Part shown: in pieces, positions 30,846 through 41,567 of the stretch
How positions within the stretch are numbered: position 1 is the first letter of the stretch
Layout of the letters: the number at the start of each line of letters is the position of its first letter
Assembly: GCA_019828595.1 (NCBI GenBank)
Contig: JAHQRK010000006.1
Coordinates: 1,550,001 to 1,614,000 of the forward strand
DNA: 64,000 nt
Direction of reading: 5' to 3'
DNA from: Aphanomyces cochlioides
Taxonomy: Eukaryota > Oomycota > Saprolegniomycetes > Saprolegniales > Verrucalvaceae
Position numbers and translations under genes: made by a program
Notes under the pieces: generated by a model
The model's input: only the letters and a program-made list of their open reading frames with translations
The model's database searches: none
Told to the model about the DNA's origin: nothing

Positions 30846-31775
30846 ATGAACACGTTGGCGAAGATCGTCCTGATCGCGGTCAACCTTGGCTTTCTCGCAG
30901 CCGGCGCGCTCCTCATTGCGCTCGGCGCCAAGGCGTACAATGCTCACTGGACGGATGTCTTCTCGACCGACAGGGCCACGGATGTCAACAGCATGGCCGC
31001 CGTCATCATTGCACTCGGGGCGGTGATCATTGTCATCGCCGCCTTTGGCTTTGCCGGCGCGATCTTCCGAAGCCGATGCCTTCTTACCTCGTACACGATC
31101 TTTGTCGTGATCGGGCTGGCGATCTTCATCACGGTGACGGTTCTCGGCTTCACCACTTCCCATCGAGCGAACGACTGGGGTGGCAAGGAGTTCCCCGCCG
31201 ACGCGGCTGAAAACAACGTCACGACGGCATTCAACGAAGTCTACTGCTACGCGGAAGGCGGTCGTTTTTGCCTCACTTCCAGCGTCAAAGACTCGATGAG
31301 CGTCTTCTTCCCAACATTTGGCGACGCGGGTGTGGCCAGTCTTGCGCTCTTGGGCATTGACGTCAACGCCACCACGGGACTACTCGGCGTGTGCGACCAA
31401 GTCAAAGCCAAAGTCGGTCTCTCCTTGGCGCTTCCCGATGGCTTTCAATCTGCGTGCGAGACGTGCCAAGATGTGAAGAACAAGTACGGCGACTACACGT
31501 CAATCTTTGACTGGACGAACGACAAGTGCCCGTTGACGCAAGGGACTGGGCAGTGGTGCGGCAAGTTCCTCGTCACGAAGAACCAAACGACGCTCTTCCT
31601 CAATGCGCCGTACGAGCAATGCCACGTCCCTGTCTTGAAGTTGTGGAAGGACTACGGCAAGAAAGTGGCCATTGGCGGGATCATCATGGCCGTGGCGTCG
31701 CTCGTCCTCGTCGTTCTCGCATGCAGAGTCGCGCGCAAGGGCGACAACTCCAGATACGAAGGCGTCCATTCCTAA
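30846..31775 (+). CDS. Tetraspanin-like protein 1
   Basis: 309 residues from the Met right before the first membrane helix (MNTLAKIVLIAVNLGFL). Four helices lie in tetraspanin layout: about 5-25, 46-70, 77-100 and 275-298. There is a short first loop and a large second loop (about 100-272) with eight cysteines: YCYAEGGRFC, GVCDQ, ACETC, DKCPL, WCGKF and EQCHV. The exact CCG signature of animal tetraspanins is replaced by AC-x2-C before KYGDY. This is the first of seven array genes. Tetraspanin-like proteins organise membrane microdomains; no partner can be named here. Confidence 0.8.
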   Translation: MNTLAKIVLIAVNLGFLAAGALLIALGAKAYNAHWTDVFSTDRATDVNSMAAVIIALGAVIIVIAAFGFAGAIFRSRCLLTSYTIFVVIGLAIFITVTVLGFTTSHRANDWGGKEFPADAAENNVTTAFNEVYCYAEGGRFCLTSSVKDSMSVFFPTFGDAGVASLALLGIDVNATTGLLGVCDQVKAKVGLSLALPDGFQSACETCQDVKNKYGDYTSIFDWTNDKCPLTQGTGQWCGKFLVTKNQTTLFLNAPYEQCHVPVLKLWKDYGKKVAIGGIIMAVASLVLVVLACRVARKGDNSRYEGVHS

Positions 31776-32451
31776 TGCTTTCACTCCCCATGACGTCCTC
31801 GAGTCCATAACTAATCGATTGACTTAGCTTCATCCCCTGCTTCGATTCATCTCTTCAACACATCAACGTCGTCTTTCCATTGCTCGTCATTCCCGCAGTG
31901 TCTGTGTCCATCCAAGGAGCAAGTCGTTTTTACCCCAGTGAGGCTTGACAATGAAGAAGCGACAGCACCGCTGATTCAACACCTCTTCCACGAGCTATGC
32001 CGTCCCTTGTCTGCTCCGCTTGGTCGCAACGTCTCTCGCCGGCTATACTCTCTCTCGAAGCGCAGCGCATGAGGAAACATACCCGACAGAGAGATGTCAT
32101 CTTCACGTTTTCGGCCATTCCGTCGAGTCTACCAAGGAGCGAGGGCATCCATGCCGAAGCCTCTTTCTGTGGTGGAACGACATCCACGGGCTTGAACATG
32201 GAGGAGATCAGATCGATCGATCCTGGCTTGAGCTGCACGAACAGTCTTGCGATACGCATAGCATGAATCATCGCGCTCACCCATAACTCTTCAATGGAAG
32301 AAGAGAATGCCCACCGCATCCACGTGGTTTTGTCAAACCAAATTTGGCGTGTGTTACTCGCGTGATGATGGCATGGCCACGGTAGGACGCTTAATTTGTC
32401 GTGGTTTCACGTGGCTGACTGGAGTCGCCTTGTCGGAAGCGCATTTTCGAT
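31776..32451. other. Spacer between array genes 1 and 2
   Basis: No supported gene. It is C/T-rich on the plus strand, as are many 5' regions here. Confidence 0.5.
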
Positions 32452-32910
32452 ATGATGCAGTTCTCTTCCAAGAATGCTCTTCTCATACTCAACTTGGTGT
32501 TGGTTCTTGGTGGCGCCGTCTTCATCTACATTGGGGCGACTGCTGAAGGCGCCACTGAGTCCAACTCGACTGCGGTGACAGCGACCGTCGTTGGTGTGGT
32601 CGTGATATTGATCGTCGTGACTGGCTTTGCAGGCATGGCTTACAAGAAACGATGCTTGCTCATCATGTATGCACTCTTTGTCGCGATCGCAATGTTTCTC
32701 TTCATCGCCGTGGCAATCCTCGGCTTCAGGGCGGCTAAAGCAGCGACCAGCACGCACAAGAACGACTTTTTGAAAAGCCACGGCAACTATCTTGGTCTTG
32801 CCGCGGTCGTCTTGACGGTCGTTTCGATCATCATCCTACGCATTGGCTATCACCTCCACAGGAATCCCAACGCCTGTCGTGAAGCACACTACGGTCAGGT
32901 TTTAGTATAA
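32452..32910 (+). CDS. Tetraspanin-like protein 2, large extracellular loop deleted
   Basis: Only 152 residues, yet all four membrane helices are present: LLILNLVLVLGGAVFIYIG, the TATVVGVVVILIVV helix, CLLIMYALFVAIAMFLFIAVAILGF and LGLAAVVLTVVSIIIL. The loop between helices 3 and 4 is about 20 residues, against about 170 in the neighbours, and none of the eight loop cysteines remains. The junction keeps KSHGNYLG, equivalent to KSYGNKVG in copy 4, so an in-frame deletion removed almost exactly the loop. The ORF is intact. A second ATG at 32455 is possible. It may be a functional mini-form or a relic without an ectodomain. Confidence 0.75.
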   Translation: MMQFSSKNALLILNLVLVLGGAVFIYIGATAEGATESNSTAVTATVVGVVVILIVVTGFAGMAYKKRCLLIMYALFVAIAMFLFIAVAILGFRAAKAATSTHKNDFLKSHGNYLGLAAVVLTVVSIIILRIGYHLHRNPNACREAHYGQVLV

Positions 32911-33186
32911 GTCAAAAATTCAGACATGATTTCCTTCACCGACGCACGCGCACGGTAGAACACGAAAAGGCTACAGACATGACCAAATCATGCCCAACGA
33001 CGGAAGCGAGGCAGGGAGAAGCGTCCATCGACACCTCCTGACGAATTTGGTCGTTCGCAGAGCTCTTTTCCTCAGAGAAAGACGACACGTCGTTTCATCG
33101 TCAGCGCTCTTCTCCACCACACAGACTCATTTCGAAGAACTGTTGAAGACAACACTTCGAATCTCATCCTCGGGCTATTCCGCAAG

Positions 33187-34125
33187 ATGCAGTGCATCGC
33201 GATCGCTGTGCTTGTTCTCCTCAACTTGGCGTTTATCGCTGGTGGATCCCTCGCCATCTACTTTGGCGCGGCAGTTCGCGCTGGCCACTGGTCCGATATC
33301 TTTACAGCGCAAGGCGTCTCTGGGGCAAATGCGGCCGCAGTGACTGCGATCGCGTTTGGTGTTGTCGTGATTCTGATTGCTCTCTCTGGTTTTCTCGGCG
33401 CCATTCTCAAGAATCGATGCTTGCTCATGACGTACTCGATCTTTGTCATGTTTGCCATGCTCATCTTCATTGCGATTGCTGTAGTCGGCTTTGTCGCGAG
33501 CAATGTCGCCAAGAAATGGACGGACACGAATTTCCCCGCAGAAGCGTCTGAAAACGACGTCGCAAATGGCTTCAACCAAGCATATTGCTACGCGGAAGGT
33601 GTCCGCTTCTGTACGAGTGCAACCGCTGCAGAAGCTCTCGCGATGTTTCTACCAGAGAGCGCGTCAAGCGTCGTCCAGATCTTGAATGCCGCATCGATCG
33701 ATGCGTCGAAAGTGAAGGGATTAGTCGGCCTTTGCCAAGAGGTCGATTCGATCGCTGGCGGTCTTTCAACCAAATTGCCGTCTCGTTATGCGACCGCTTG
33801 CTCGACATGCAAGGATGTTGCGGCCAAGTATGGCGAGTACAAGCCCATCTATGAATGGGCGAACGAAGAATGCCCGTTGACAGCCACGACTGCAACCTGG
33901 TGCGTGGCGTTTTTGACCACACAAGTCCGTGGAAATGTTTACCTTGGGGCGCCGTACCAAGCGTGCCGTCCCGCCGTCCTGGACCTTTGGAAGAGTTATG
34001 GCAGCGACGTCGGCATTGCCGGTATCATCTTGACCGCCATTTCGATCGTACTCATGTTCTTTGCATGCCACATCCGCAAGAAACCAGACACGGACCCTCA
34101 CGATGTGTATCATCCCGCTCCTTAA
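33187..34125 (+). CDS. Tetraspanin-like protein 3
   Basis: 312 residues, starting MQCIAIAVLVLLNLAFIAGG at the first helix. It has the same four-helix plan and eight loop cysteines (YCYAEGVRFC, LCQEV, ACSTCKDVAAKYGEY, EECPL, WCVAF, QACRP). It is very close to copy 4: RPAVLDLWKSYG and CHIRK are shared, so the two are a recent duplicate pair. Helices end in a short cytoplasmic tail with HIRKKPD. Confidence 0.82.
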   Translation: MQCIAIAVLVLLNLAFIAGGSLAIYFGAAVRAGHWSDIFTAQGVSGANAAAVTAIAFGVVVILIALSGFLGAILKNRCLLMTYSIFVMFAMLIFIAIAVVGFVASNVAKKWTDTNFPAEASENDVANGFNQAYCYAEGVRFCTSATAAEALAMFLPESASSVVQILNAASIDASKVKGLVGLCQEVDSIAGGLSTKLPSRYATACSTCKDVAAKYGEYKPIYEWANEECPLTATTATWCVAFLTTQVRGNVYLGAPYQACRPAVLDLWKSYGSDVGIAGIILTAISIVLMFFACHIRKKPDTDPHDVYHPAP

Positions 34126-34870
34126 ATTATGTTTCCAATGCAACGTTGAATCCCTCTTCAGTTGAAGGGGGCAGCAGGACGGCATCGGGTGTCCAATATG
34201 CCTAGCAGTGCACATGGGAAATCGCTGCTCACAGCGCAGGGGCCATGGACTCATGGCACGGCACGCCTGGAACGACCAAGTGCATGGATGAAACGAGGAC
34301 GGACGAGACAAGACTGGAGCTGTACGCACGACGAGCTCTCCTTTGACCATACTAAATCTTCTCCATGAACTCGACTCTCTCCACCGTTGATCCATGCGGA
34401 GTCAACGCCTTGTGCTTTCTTTCGCAGAAGAAAGTCAGACCATGCGCGATGCTAGACAGTCTGTCGCTCGTCGTTACCGCAGTCGCGCGAGCAGTTGAAA
34501 ACCTTTCAATCTGTCGAGGGGAATGCGTATCGTCCTTCTTGCTCTCCGCAGCTTCCGTCGCGGCCAAAGAGCAAGAACAACAATTTCCATCACGGGGCAG
34601 CCAACCCCATCACCATTGCGCCGCCCATGCGCCCCAGGGGCGTCCAACTGAAAGAAGACGACATGGGACAATGCTCTTCGACAGACTGGTCTATTCTTGG
34701 TGTTGTCTTCGGGATGCGACCAACTGGCAAATGTTTGATTGGACAGAATGCTCATGACCTCAGAATCCTGCCGCGGTTACATCGAGGGAAGGGGTTCCAT
34801 CGGCATACTCTACGCCACAGAAGCGTATCCAGTCGCCGACTCGTCGCAAACTCACTTGAGTTTCTTCACG
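34126..34870. other. Spacer between array genes 3 and 4
   Basis: No gene that I can support. The frame of copy 4 is open back to 34739 with no helix or coding signature before 34871. Confidence 0.5.
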
Positions 34871-35794
34871 ATGCAGTGCATTGCCAAGACGGTGTTGATC
34901 ATCCTCAACTTGGCGTTCATTGTCGCCGGCGTGCTCTTGATCTACTTTGGTGTGTCGCTCCACTCAGGCCACTGGGCCGATGTCTTTACCTCGCAAGGAG
35001 TCTCCGGCGTTAACTCGACCGCCGCCGTCGCGATCGCGTTCGGTGTAATCGTGATTCTGATCGCTCTTTGTGGCTTCGCCGGCGCGATCTGCAAGAATCG
35101 ATGCTTGCTCGTGACGTACTCGATCTTTGTCGTGATTGCAATGCTTATCTTCATTGCGATTGCCATCATTGGCTTCGTCGCTGGCAACGTCGCGAAGAAC
35201 TGGGCGGCCAAGAGCTATCCCGCCGACCCGTCTGAAACCGACGTAGCGACGGGATTCAACCAAGCATATTGCTACGCGGAAGGCGCTCGCTTCTGCACCA
35301 CCGCGTCTGCTCAAGAAGCCCTTGCCGCGTTCTTCCCAACGAGCTTGTCGGTCATCATCACGGCCGTCAGCACAGTCGGAATCAATGTGTCCAAGCCGAC
35401 TGGACTCGTCGGGTTTTGCCAAGAAGTCGATTCCAAGGCGGGTGCGTTGAAGTCCTCCTTGCCGTCGCAGTACACGACTGCATGCTCAACGTGCAACGAC
35501 GTCGCTTCCAAGTATGGCGACTACAAGTCCATCTACGAATGGGCGAACGACAAGTGCCCATTGACCGCGTCCTCCGCAACATGGTGCGGCTCGTTCTTGA
35601 TCTCGAATGTTCAAAACGACGCGTATGTCGGCGCGCCATACCAAGCATGCCGCCCCGCCGTCCTCGACCTCTGGAAAAGCTACGGGAACAAGGTTGGCAT
35701 CGCTGGTGTCATCCTGACCGTCGTGTCGATCATCCTCATCTTCTTTGCTTGCCACATCCGCAAGAATCCTGATGCCTACTACCAATCTGTCTAG
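34871..35794 (+). CDS. Tetraspanin-like protein 4
   Basis: 307 residues from MQCIAKTVLIILNLAFI. The ATG at 34871 is chosen because copy 3 starts at the same place; an upstream ATG at 34739 would add 44 polar residues. It has four helices and eight loop cysteines in the array pattern (YCYAEGARFC, FCQEV, ACSTCNDVASKYGDY, DKCPL, WCGSF, QACRP). The tail is CHIRKNPDAYYQSV; a Tyr-x-x-hydrophobic-like end could act in sorting (inference). Confidence 0.82.
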   Translation: MQCIAKTVLIILNLAFIVAGVLLIYFGVSLHSGHWADVFTSQGVSGVNSTAAVAIAFGVIVILIALCGFAGAICKNRCLLVTYSIFVVIAMLIFIAIAIIGFVAGNVAKNWAAKSYPADPSETDVATGFNQAYCYAEGARFCTTASAQEALAAFFPTSLSVIITAVSTVGINVSKPTGLVGFCQEVDSKAGALKSSLPSQYTTACSTCNDVASKYGDYKSIYEWANDKCPLTASSATWCGSFLISNVQNDAYVGAPYQACRPAVLDLWKSYGNKVGIAGVILTVVSIILIFFACHIRKNPDAYYQSV

Positions 35795-36901
35795 AGAGTG
35801 TTTCGTGTACAGAGTTGAATGTCGAGAGTTGAGTGGAGTTTCCATGAGATGAGAGGGAAGCGGGTCAGGACGTCGTTGCCGGCCAAGTGCACTTGACATC
35901 CAAGCAGTGCACGTGGGAACTCACGTCGTTTCCTAGTGCACTTGACTGCTTCAAGGATGGTACATGGGTGCGATCGGACACTGTCTCATGCTCCTTGCTG
36001 GCCAGCGAAAGCGGCGCGCGATGTTCAAGGTAGAGCACCATCGAGGACACTCGAACTTGAAGCACATGCATGGAAATCCATCAAGATCCTTGTCGCTCCG
36101 TGCGCATCCTTCATGCAGATGCGATCTTCCTTTCGAAATATCTTCCTCCATCTTCGCTCCCTTTCTAGCGTCCTTCTTCCACGTACCGGTATCATGCTCC
36201 ATCGTCCAGAGTCACACGCTCTTTCTTGGAAAGAATTCAGTTGTCGAAGCAGGATGGAGGACATGCCGCTTTGGACGTCGACGGCGTCTGGCTCCATCAA
36301 CATCTCGACTGGGAATGTCAAGGAAACCAATCTGACAAAATGCTGGAGAGAGCGACGACGTCGTCTCGTGCTGGGTGTGCAACTTGCAGAGATTCGTGTC
36401 AATCGCATCGTCGTGACTTCCTGCTGTCATGAGACTCCTGACGTGTTCCGCGCGCGAAAAGATCTTCAGCATGCGACGAATTTCTCTCAAACAAGGAAGG
36501 GCAAGCTGTGATTCCTCTCCATCATCCGTCCACTCTCTGGTTGATTGCCTCTGCATCTGGTTCAATGTACTGTACCAGCTTGCCCGCCGATGGTGTTGCC
36601 GTTGTTGCGTTCCTCCTGTTTCTGGTCTTCTGACACTGTTCAGCCCATGTGGCTTTCTTTGTCATGACGACCACATGCATGACATCATTACATAAATATA
36701 TCAAGAAAATATATGTAATTTTTCCAAAACAATACAAATATCAAGTATAGCCAACATGATATCCTTTGAAAAATTATGGATATAGCCCAAATCGGGGTAA
36801 ATTTCCGAATTTTTAACTTGAAGTTTGTATGTGGATAGTCCCATCAACATTAGAAGAAGACTCACACTTTGGTGCCATTCTTCCTTTTGTCGCTGCGGAA
36901 C
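35795..36901. other. Spacer between array genes 4 and 5
   Basis: It contains repeated AGTGCACTTGAC/AGTGCACGTGG words (35884-35945), an AT-rich stretch (36690-36800), and the ACTTGAAGTTTGTAT motif at 36816-36830, 72 bases before the next ATG. No gene is seen. Confidence 0.5.
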
Positions 36902-37798
36902 ATGGAGAGGTCGAAACAGGTTGCCCTCGCTGTCTTTGTCTTCTTCTTCCTTGGCGCGTGCGCCTCCTTGATGTATGTGGCAGTGATCGTGAGCGGCACG
37001 CTGAGTCTCTCCAAGTGGACCGATTTGTTAAACATCGTCGTGGCCATCCCGTCCAACTACTTCTTGCTCTTTACCATCATGACAGCCGCGCTCGCGTTTA
37101 TAGCCTCGTGCATCAAGAACTTTTTGACCCGTTTGAACAAATGGGTCCTCGTCTGCGTATGCATGTTCATGGTGTTTGCTGGCGTGATCGCTTCCATGGG
37201 TTTTCGATCGGCCTTGGTTGCCTCTGCATGGAACAAAACCGTCTTTCCCTTTGACAGCGACGAGGCAGGCATTGCCAATGGCTTCAACGAAGCCTACTGC
37301 CCTGTCAAGTTTTGTTCCTCGTCACCGACCAAGAGTATGGGCTTCTTTTACCCCAACACGACCAACTCGTCGACAGTGGGTGCGCCCAGCTATGATGCTC
37401 CTACTATGGAAAGCTTGTGCACTTCGTTGGTCTCAAGCACCGCCAACATTTCGTCAGAGCTCAAGGTGGCCTGTGCCGCTTGTCCCAGAGCTCGTGTAAC
37501 TCTCCACAACAACATGGCCATTTTTGGTTGGATTGCCAAGACTTGCCATCCCACTGACACCCTTGGCTATTGCACCAAGCAGTTGGCAGGCAGCCTCTCC
37601 AACCGAGGTCTTTCGCCGTACGAAAAGTGCCGCAAGAAGATCAACATGCAGTGGAGCCATTACGCTTATCAAGTCGCATTTGGCAGTACTTTTATTGCCG
37701 TTGCTTCTCTCGTGTACATTATTATGGCATCTACCAAGACCAAAGCTCCACTGCCTCCGCAAAAGAGCGCCTACGAATTCTATCATGGCGCAGTTTAA
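36902..37798 (+). CDS. Tetraspanin-like protein 5 (divergent)
   Basis: 298 residues from MERSKQVALAVFVFFFLGAC (an in-frame Met 11 codons earlier is less likely). It is the most divergent array member, but keeps four helices and eight loop cysteines in the same order (AYCPVKFC, LCTSL, ACAACPRARV, KTCHP, YCTKQ, EKCRK). The KYGDY signature is absent, and the tail is Pro/Lys-rich and ends YEFYHGAV. The loop has several NxS/T sites. The divergence and its own promoter motif suggest a separate role. Confidence 0.78.
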   Translation: MERSKQVALAVFVFFFLGACASLMYVAVIVSGTLSLSKWTDLLNIVVAIPSNYFLLFTIMTAALAFIASCIKNFLTRLNKWVLVCVCMFMVFAGVIASMGFRSALVASAWNKTVFPFDSDEAGIANGFNEAYCPVKFCSSSPTKSMGFFYPNTTNSSTVGAPSYDAPTMESLCTSLVSSTANISSELKVACAACPRARVTLHNNMAIFGWIAKTCHPTDTLGYCTKQLAGSLSNRGLSPYEKCRKKINMQWSHYAYQVAFGSTFIAVASLVYIIMASTKTKAPLPPQKSAYEFYHGAV

Positions 37799-39749
37799 CT
37801 GGGATAATAGTCGATATTTATGGATGTCATGAACAAATCCTTCAAACGAAATCAATAGGCGCTCGTTCTCCGCAGCCAACCCTGCGCTAAACCTTGGAGG
37901 CCATGATCGCAGTCTGGCGGCGTTGGTGTCCTAGACTATCCACACACTTCACCATTGTTGCTTGAAACATTACGCATCGTGCAAATTCGTACAATCAACA
38001 AACCTTGACATGCCTGCAACTCAAGAAGTGATTTCAACTGATCTTGAATCTCGCAGCCACCACATTGGAGAGTAATTCCAACTGCAAATCTTGGCTTTCT
38101 TCAAGGGCACAGGGTCTTCTCTTGTGTAAATCATCTAGTGAGTGCTGTAATAATGAGATAAAGTCTTATCCACTGAAAGCGCATAAAGTATGAAGGATAG
38201 CCATGTTAATCCTTCTATGGACAGCCAATCGTTATCGAGTAATTACATTAAAATACAAAATATTAACCAATCAAAAGCGAATATGGTTATGCTGTTGCTT
38301 ATGAATACCGTCATCATCCACACTTGGGCCAAACATATCCGATGGAATAAGTCATGCTGCAATTGTTGAGTGTTGTCTATTGCTCCATTGACACTGCTAA
38401 CTCGCATTTGGATGTGCTTATACCCTGCCCAGGACAAGCCATCGGGCTTGTTACTTGCCGTTCGTACACTTGATCGCCTTGATAACGAATCTGCCTCATG
38501 CTGTGATTCATGGATAGTGAATGGGCCGCGTCAAACTCGTTGGGAGCTTTGAAAATGCAACCTGTCTCAACCTGTCTCCCCAAGCACGCGCGGCGCATCG
38601 TTCTCTTTCCGCCCAGTCGCAGACTGGACACGCACGCCTTATTACGCTTGAAGCGTTAGACACTGCCAAGTGAATTCAATAGTTGACTTCTCGGCCAACA
38701 AAACCAAAAAGACTATCGTGGGATCGTAAGATGCGCTTGCTTTCTCGTCAAAGGCGCATTCCATCGTAACTTCGAGATAATTATTCCCTTCAAAGCATTC
38801 AAAACGCCAAAGCAGCTTCGTGAAAGTCCTCCATCAGTCGATCGAGAGAGATCATGCTTCTTCTTGCTTGGAAGTTGAGTCGAACACTCGATTGGAAACC
38901 TGCGTGGCCCATGATGGATTATCCATGGGAAACGTTCATATTACACCAACCAGCCAATGCACTAGCTTGGTCTTTTTACCGCTTTGAATAACAAGGATGG
39001 GACGATCAAGTTCACTGCAGGAGGTAAGGGGCTTATTGCATTTCCCTTGGGCTTACTACATGATCTTTTAGGCTCGTTGTGGCTTTGTTGAGAGCGCGGT
39101 GGAGGTTTGAACAAAGTCGCGCATTACTGGATTCATTCGTCTCCAGCTTTGTAATCTCACCAATACTGTAGGGTGCATCGACTGCCGTGCTGTCGAGTTA
39201 TCCATCCACTGTAATTCGCACACAGCAACTTTTATGAAGAGTTTGGGTGAATCGTAATGAGATTCGCATCATCTCGCGTTGTGCAAGCTCGTCATGACCA
39301 TGCCGCTCTAGAACAAAGCGTTCTTTTACGCATGGCCAAAGTGTCCAAACATTGCATTTTCCATCTGCATTCTGCCGCTCATCTCCAAGATTCCAGCGTC
39401 AATCGTGACGAGGTAGATGAGAGATTCTAGATGTAATCAGGTGCCACTGCAAGTTACGCCATTACGGTCCTGGATTTCCACATCTCCTTTCTCTCTCATC
39501 TGCCCTCCACTCTGCGACTCGTGCGAACATCACCGCGTCGTCTCTCACTTCACCTGCGCCCACGCATTGAGGTGCAATCGCATCCTCCGCGTGGGTTCAA
39601 TCCCGTCGTTCACTTTTTTATCAAAATTTCCATCTCCAAGTTCAAATTACGAGTATGTCCATTCTTTGCGGTGACTTTCTCGGCATGTCGCACTCTCGGC
39701 ATTCGCCATGCCTTTGCACTTTAGTTCTCATCATTTTCAAACTTTAGTC
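37799..39749. other. Long spacer between array genes 5 and 6
   Basis: About 1.95 kb without a supported gene. CCAAT words lie at 38225 and 38267 within AT-rich DNA. The ORFs are short and lack coding character. A decayed array member cannot be excluded, but I see no residual loop signature. Confidence 0.45.
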
Positions 39750-40697
39750 ATGGCGCTGTCGTCGACTTTGTCCAAGATCATCTTGGTGATCCTCAACTTG
39801 GCCTTCATTGCGGCCGGGGCACTCTTTATCTACGCTGGTGTGTCTGTCGGCGGTGGCCACTGGTCGGATGTCTTCTCGGACGCCACGTACACGTCGCTCA
39901 ACAACTTTGGTCACATGTTGATTGCATTCGGCTGCGTTGTCTGTGCGATCGCGCTTTGCGGCTTCTTTGGTGCCTTCTGCCGAAGCAAATGCCTCCTCAC
40001 CATCTACAGCGTCTTTGTCTTCCTTGGCATGGCAGTGTTCATTGTCGCGGCTGTCTTCGCCTTTGGCTCTGCTTCAACGGCGAAGGACTGGGCAGGCAAG
40101 TCGTTCCCTGCCGATCCTAAGGAAAGCGATCTCGCCAAGGGATTCAACGAAGTGTACTGCTACGCCGAAGCTGCCCGCTTGTGTACAACGGCGTCTGGTA
40201 GCGAAGCCATTGCGTTCTTCCTCTCTGACTCTGCTGCTGCTACTTTCACCACTGCTGCCACCGCTGCTGGTATTGACATGACGGCCAAGACTGGCGTTGT
40301 TGGATTTTGCGCGAGTGTCGACTCAAAGCTCGGCACCATCGCGTCCACGTTGTCGTCTGAATACAAGACGTTGTGCTCGACGTGCAACTCCGTCAACGAA
40401 AAGTACGGCGACTATTCTGGTTTCTTCGACTGGGCGCAAGAAAAGTGCCCCTTGACGACTGCCACCGGCGCATACTGCGGCAAGTTTATCGCGAGTGGCT
40501 CTCAACCTTCCTCGTCGGACTTTTTCACCGCTGCCCCCTACGGCACCTGCCGCACGGCCGTCTTTGACTTGTGGAAATCAACGTCCAACAAGATCGCGAT
40601 TGGCTCGACTGTCCTCGCTGTCGTGGCTCTTGTCCTTCTTTTCATGTCCTGCCAAGCGGCCAGGAACGAAGACGGCGGCGACTACTCCAAGGCATAA
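39750..40697 (+). CDS. Tetraspanin-like protein 6
   Basis: 315 residues from MALSSTLSKIILVILNLAFI. It has four helices, and the large loop has eight cysteines (YCYAEAARLC, FCASV, LCSTCNSVNEKYGDY, EKCPL, YCGKF, GTCRT). It is close to copy 7. A CR-S/R-CLL motif (RSKCLLTIYSVF) starts helix 3, as in the other members; this cytosolic Cys could be palmitoylated. The tail is acidic (NEDGGDYSKA). Confidence 0.82.
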   Translation: MALSSTLSKIILVILNLAFIAAGALFIYAGVSVGGGHWSDVFSDATYTSLNNFGHMLIAFGCVVCAIALCGFFGAFCRSKCLLTIYSVFVFLGMAVFIVAAVFAFGSASTAKDWAGKSFPADPKESDLAKGFNEVYCYAEAARLCTTASGSEAIAFFLSDSAAATFTTAATAAGIDMTAKTGVVGFCASVDSKLGTIASTLSSEYKTLCSTCNSVNEKYGDYSGFFDWAQEKCPLTTATGAYCGKFIASGSQPSSSDFFTAAPYGTCRTAVFDLWKSTSNKIAIGSTVLAVVALVLLFMSCQAARNEDGGDYSKA

Positions 40698-41567
40698 ACC
40701 AGTCACCTTCAGCCATTTATCGTAGTATGATTGGATAAAATTTAGTTAAAATTCACTCAATCGGAATCCAATGTCTGAAAATGAATCCCAGAGTGGAGGG
40801 AGGACACTTCTGAAGGGGCAATCACCGTTATCCTCTCGTGTTGTTCAGGCTATTGGAGCTTTCAAGTACAGCGTACGTAGGTGCAGACGAAGCAACGTGT
40901 CCGTGGAGACGCTCCGGGTTTTCGAGATTTCCCAACGAAACATGTGTTGTGGTGGACAACCGCACCCTCCAACTCGGCAAAGCGATCTACACTGAACGAG
41001 ATGCAGTGCTTGTGAGAGATTCCAAGGAGAGGAATAGACGAATACACATGAAGAGATGGACTTGGCGGGAATGTAGCTCCAAGCTTGGACGTTCTCGTCT
41101 GCCCAGATGATGCAGTCGATCGACAAGCCATGTCTTCTGTCCAGAAGAAACTCAAATTTCATTGTCAAATCGGCCATTTCAGTCAAAATATTGCATTATT
41201 CCATATATTTTCTCAATATAGTTAAATCACAGTATCTCAAAATGGATTGATCCCATGAAACCAGACACCGTGAGAAAGCCGGCCGTGACGTGCAGCCACA
41301 GGAATAACCATACGTCTTCATGTTTTTGATGCTCCATGATTGTATTTGGAGCTACGGTGGTCTGCGATGGCACTGAGGGAAAAAAAGTGACGTTGGTCAA
41401 ATTATATCGTATGTATAATATTATGACTGATTTGCTGGACAGTGCCAAGCTTTGTCAAAATTTGAGTTTGAGTTTTGAGGTGAGTGGCGTAATGGTCGCT
41501 CTCTTGGTCTGAACCAGAAGTGAGATTGCGTTGTCTCCGTCAATCCGCAGAGGCCATAGCGATCCCA
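40698..41567. other. Spacer between array genes 6 and 7
   Basis: It has a CCAAT-box word (ATTGG 40730) and an ATG-initiated frame at 40771. Frame 2 at 40838-41110 reads somewhat protein-like (PNETCVVVDNRTLQLGK), but no splice joins the two convincingly. Possibly a gene fragment. Confidence 0.4.

Noticed and set aside
39585..39615. GGTTCAATCCC resembling a tRNA B box
   Set aside because: The flanking bases do not form a T-stem, and no A box or acceptor stem is present.
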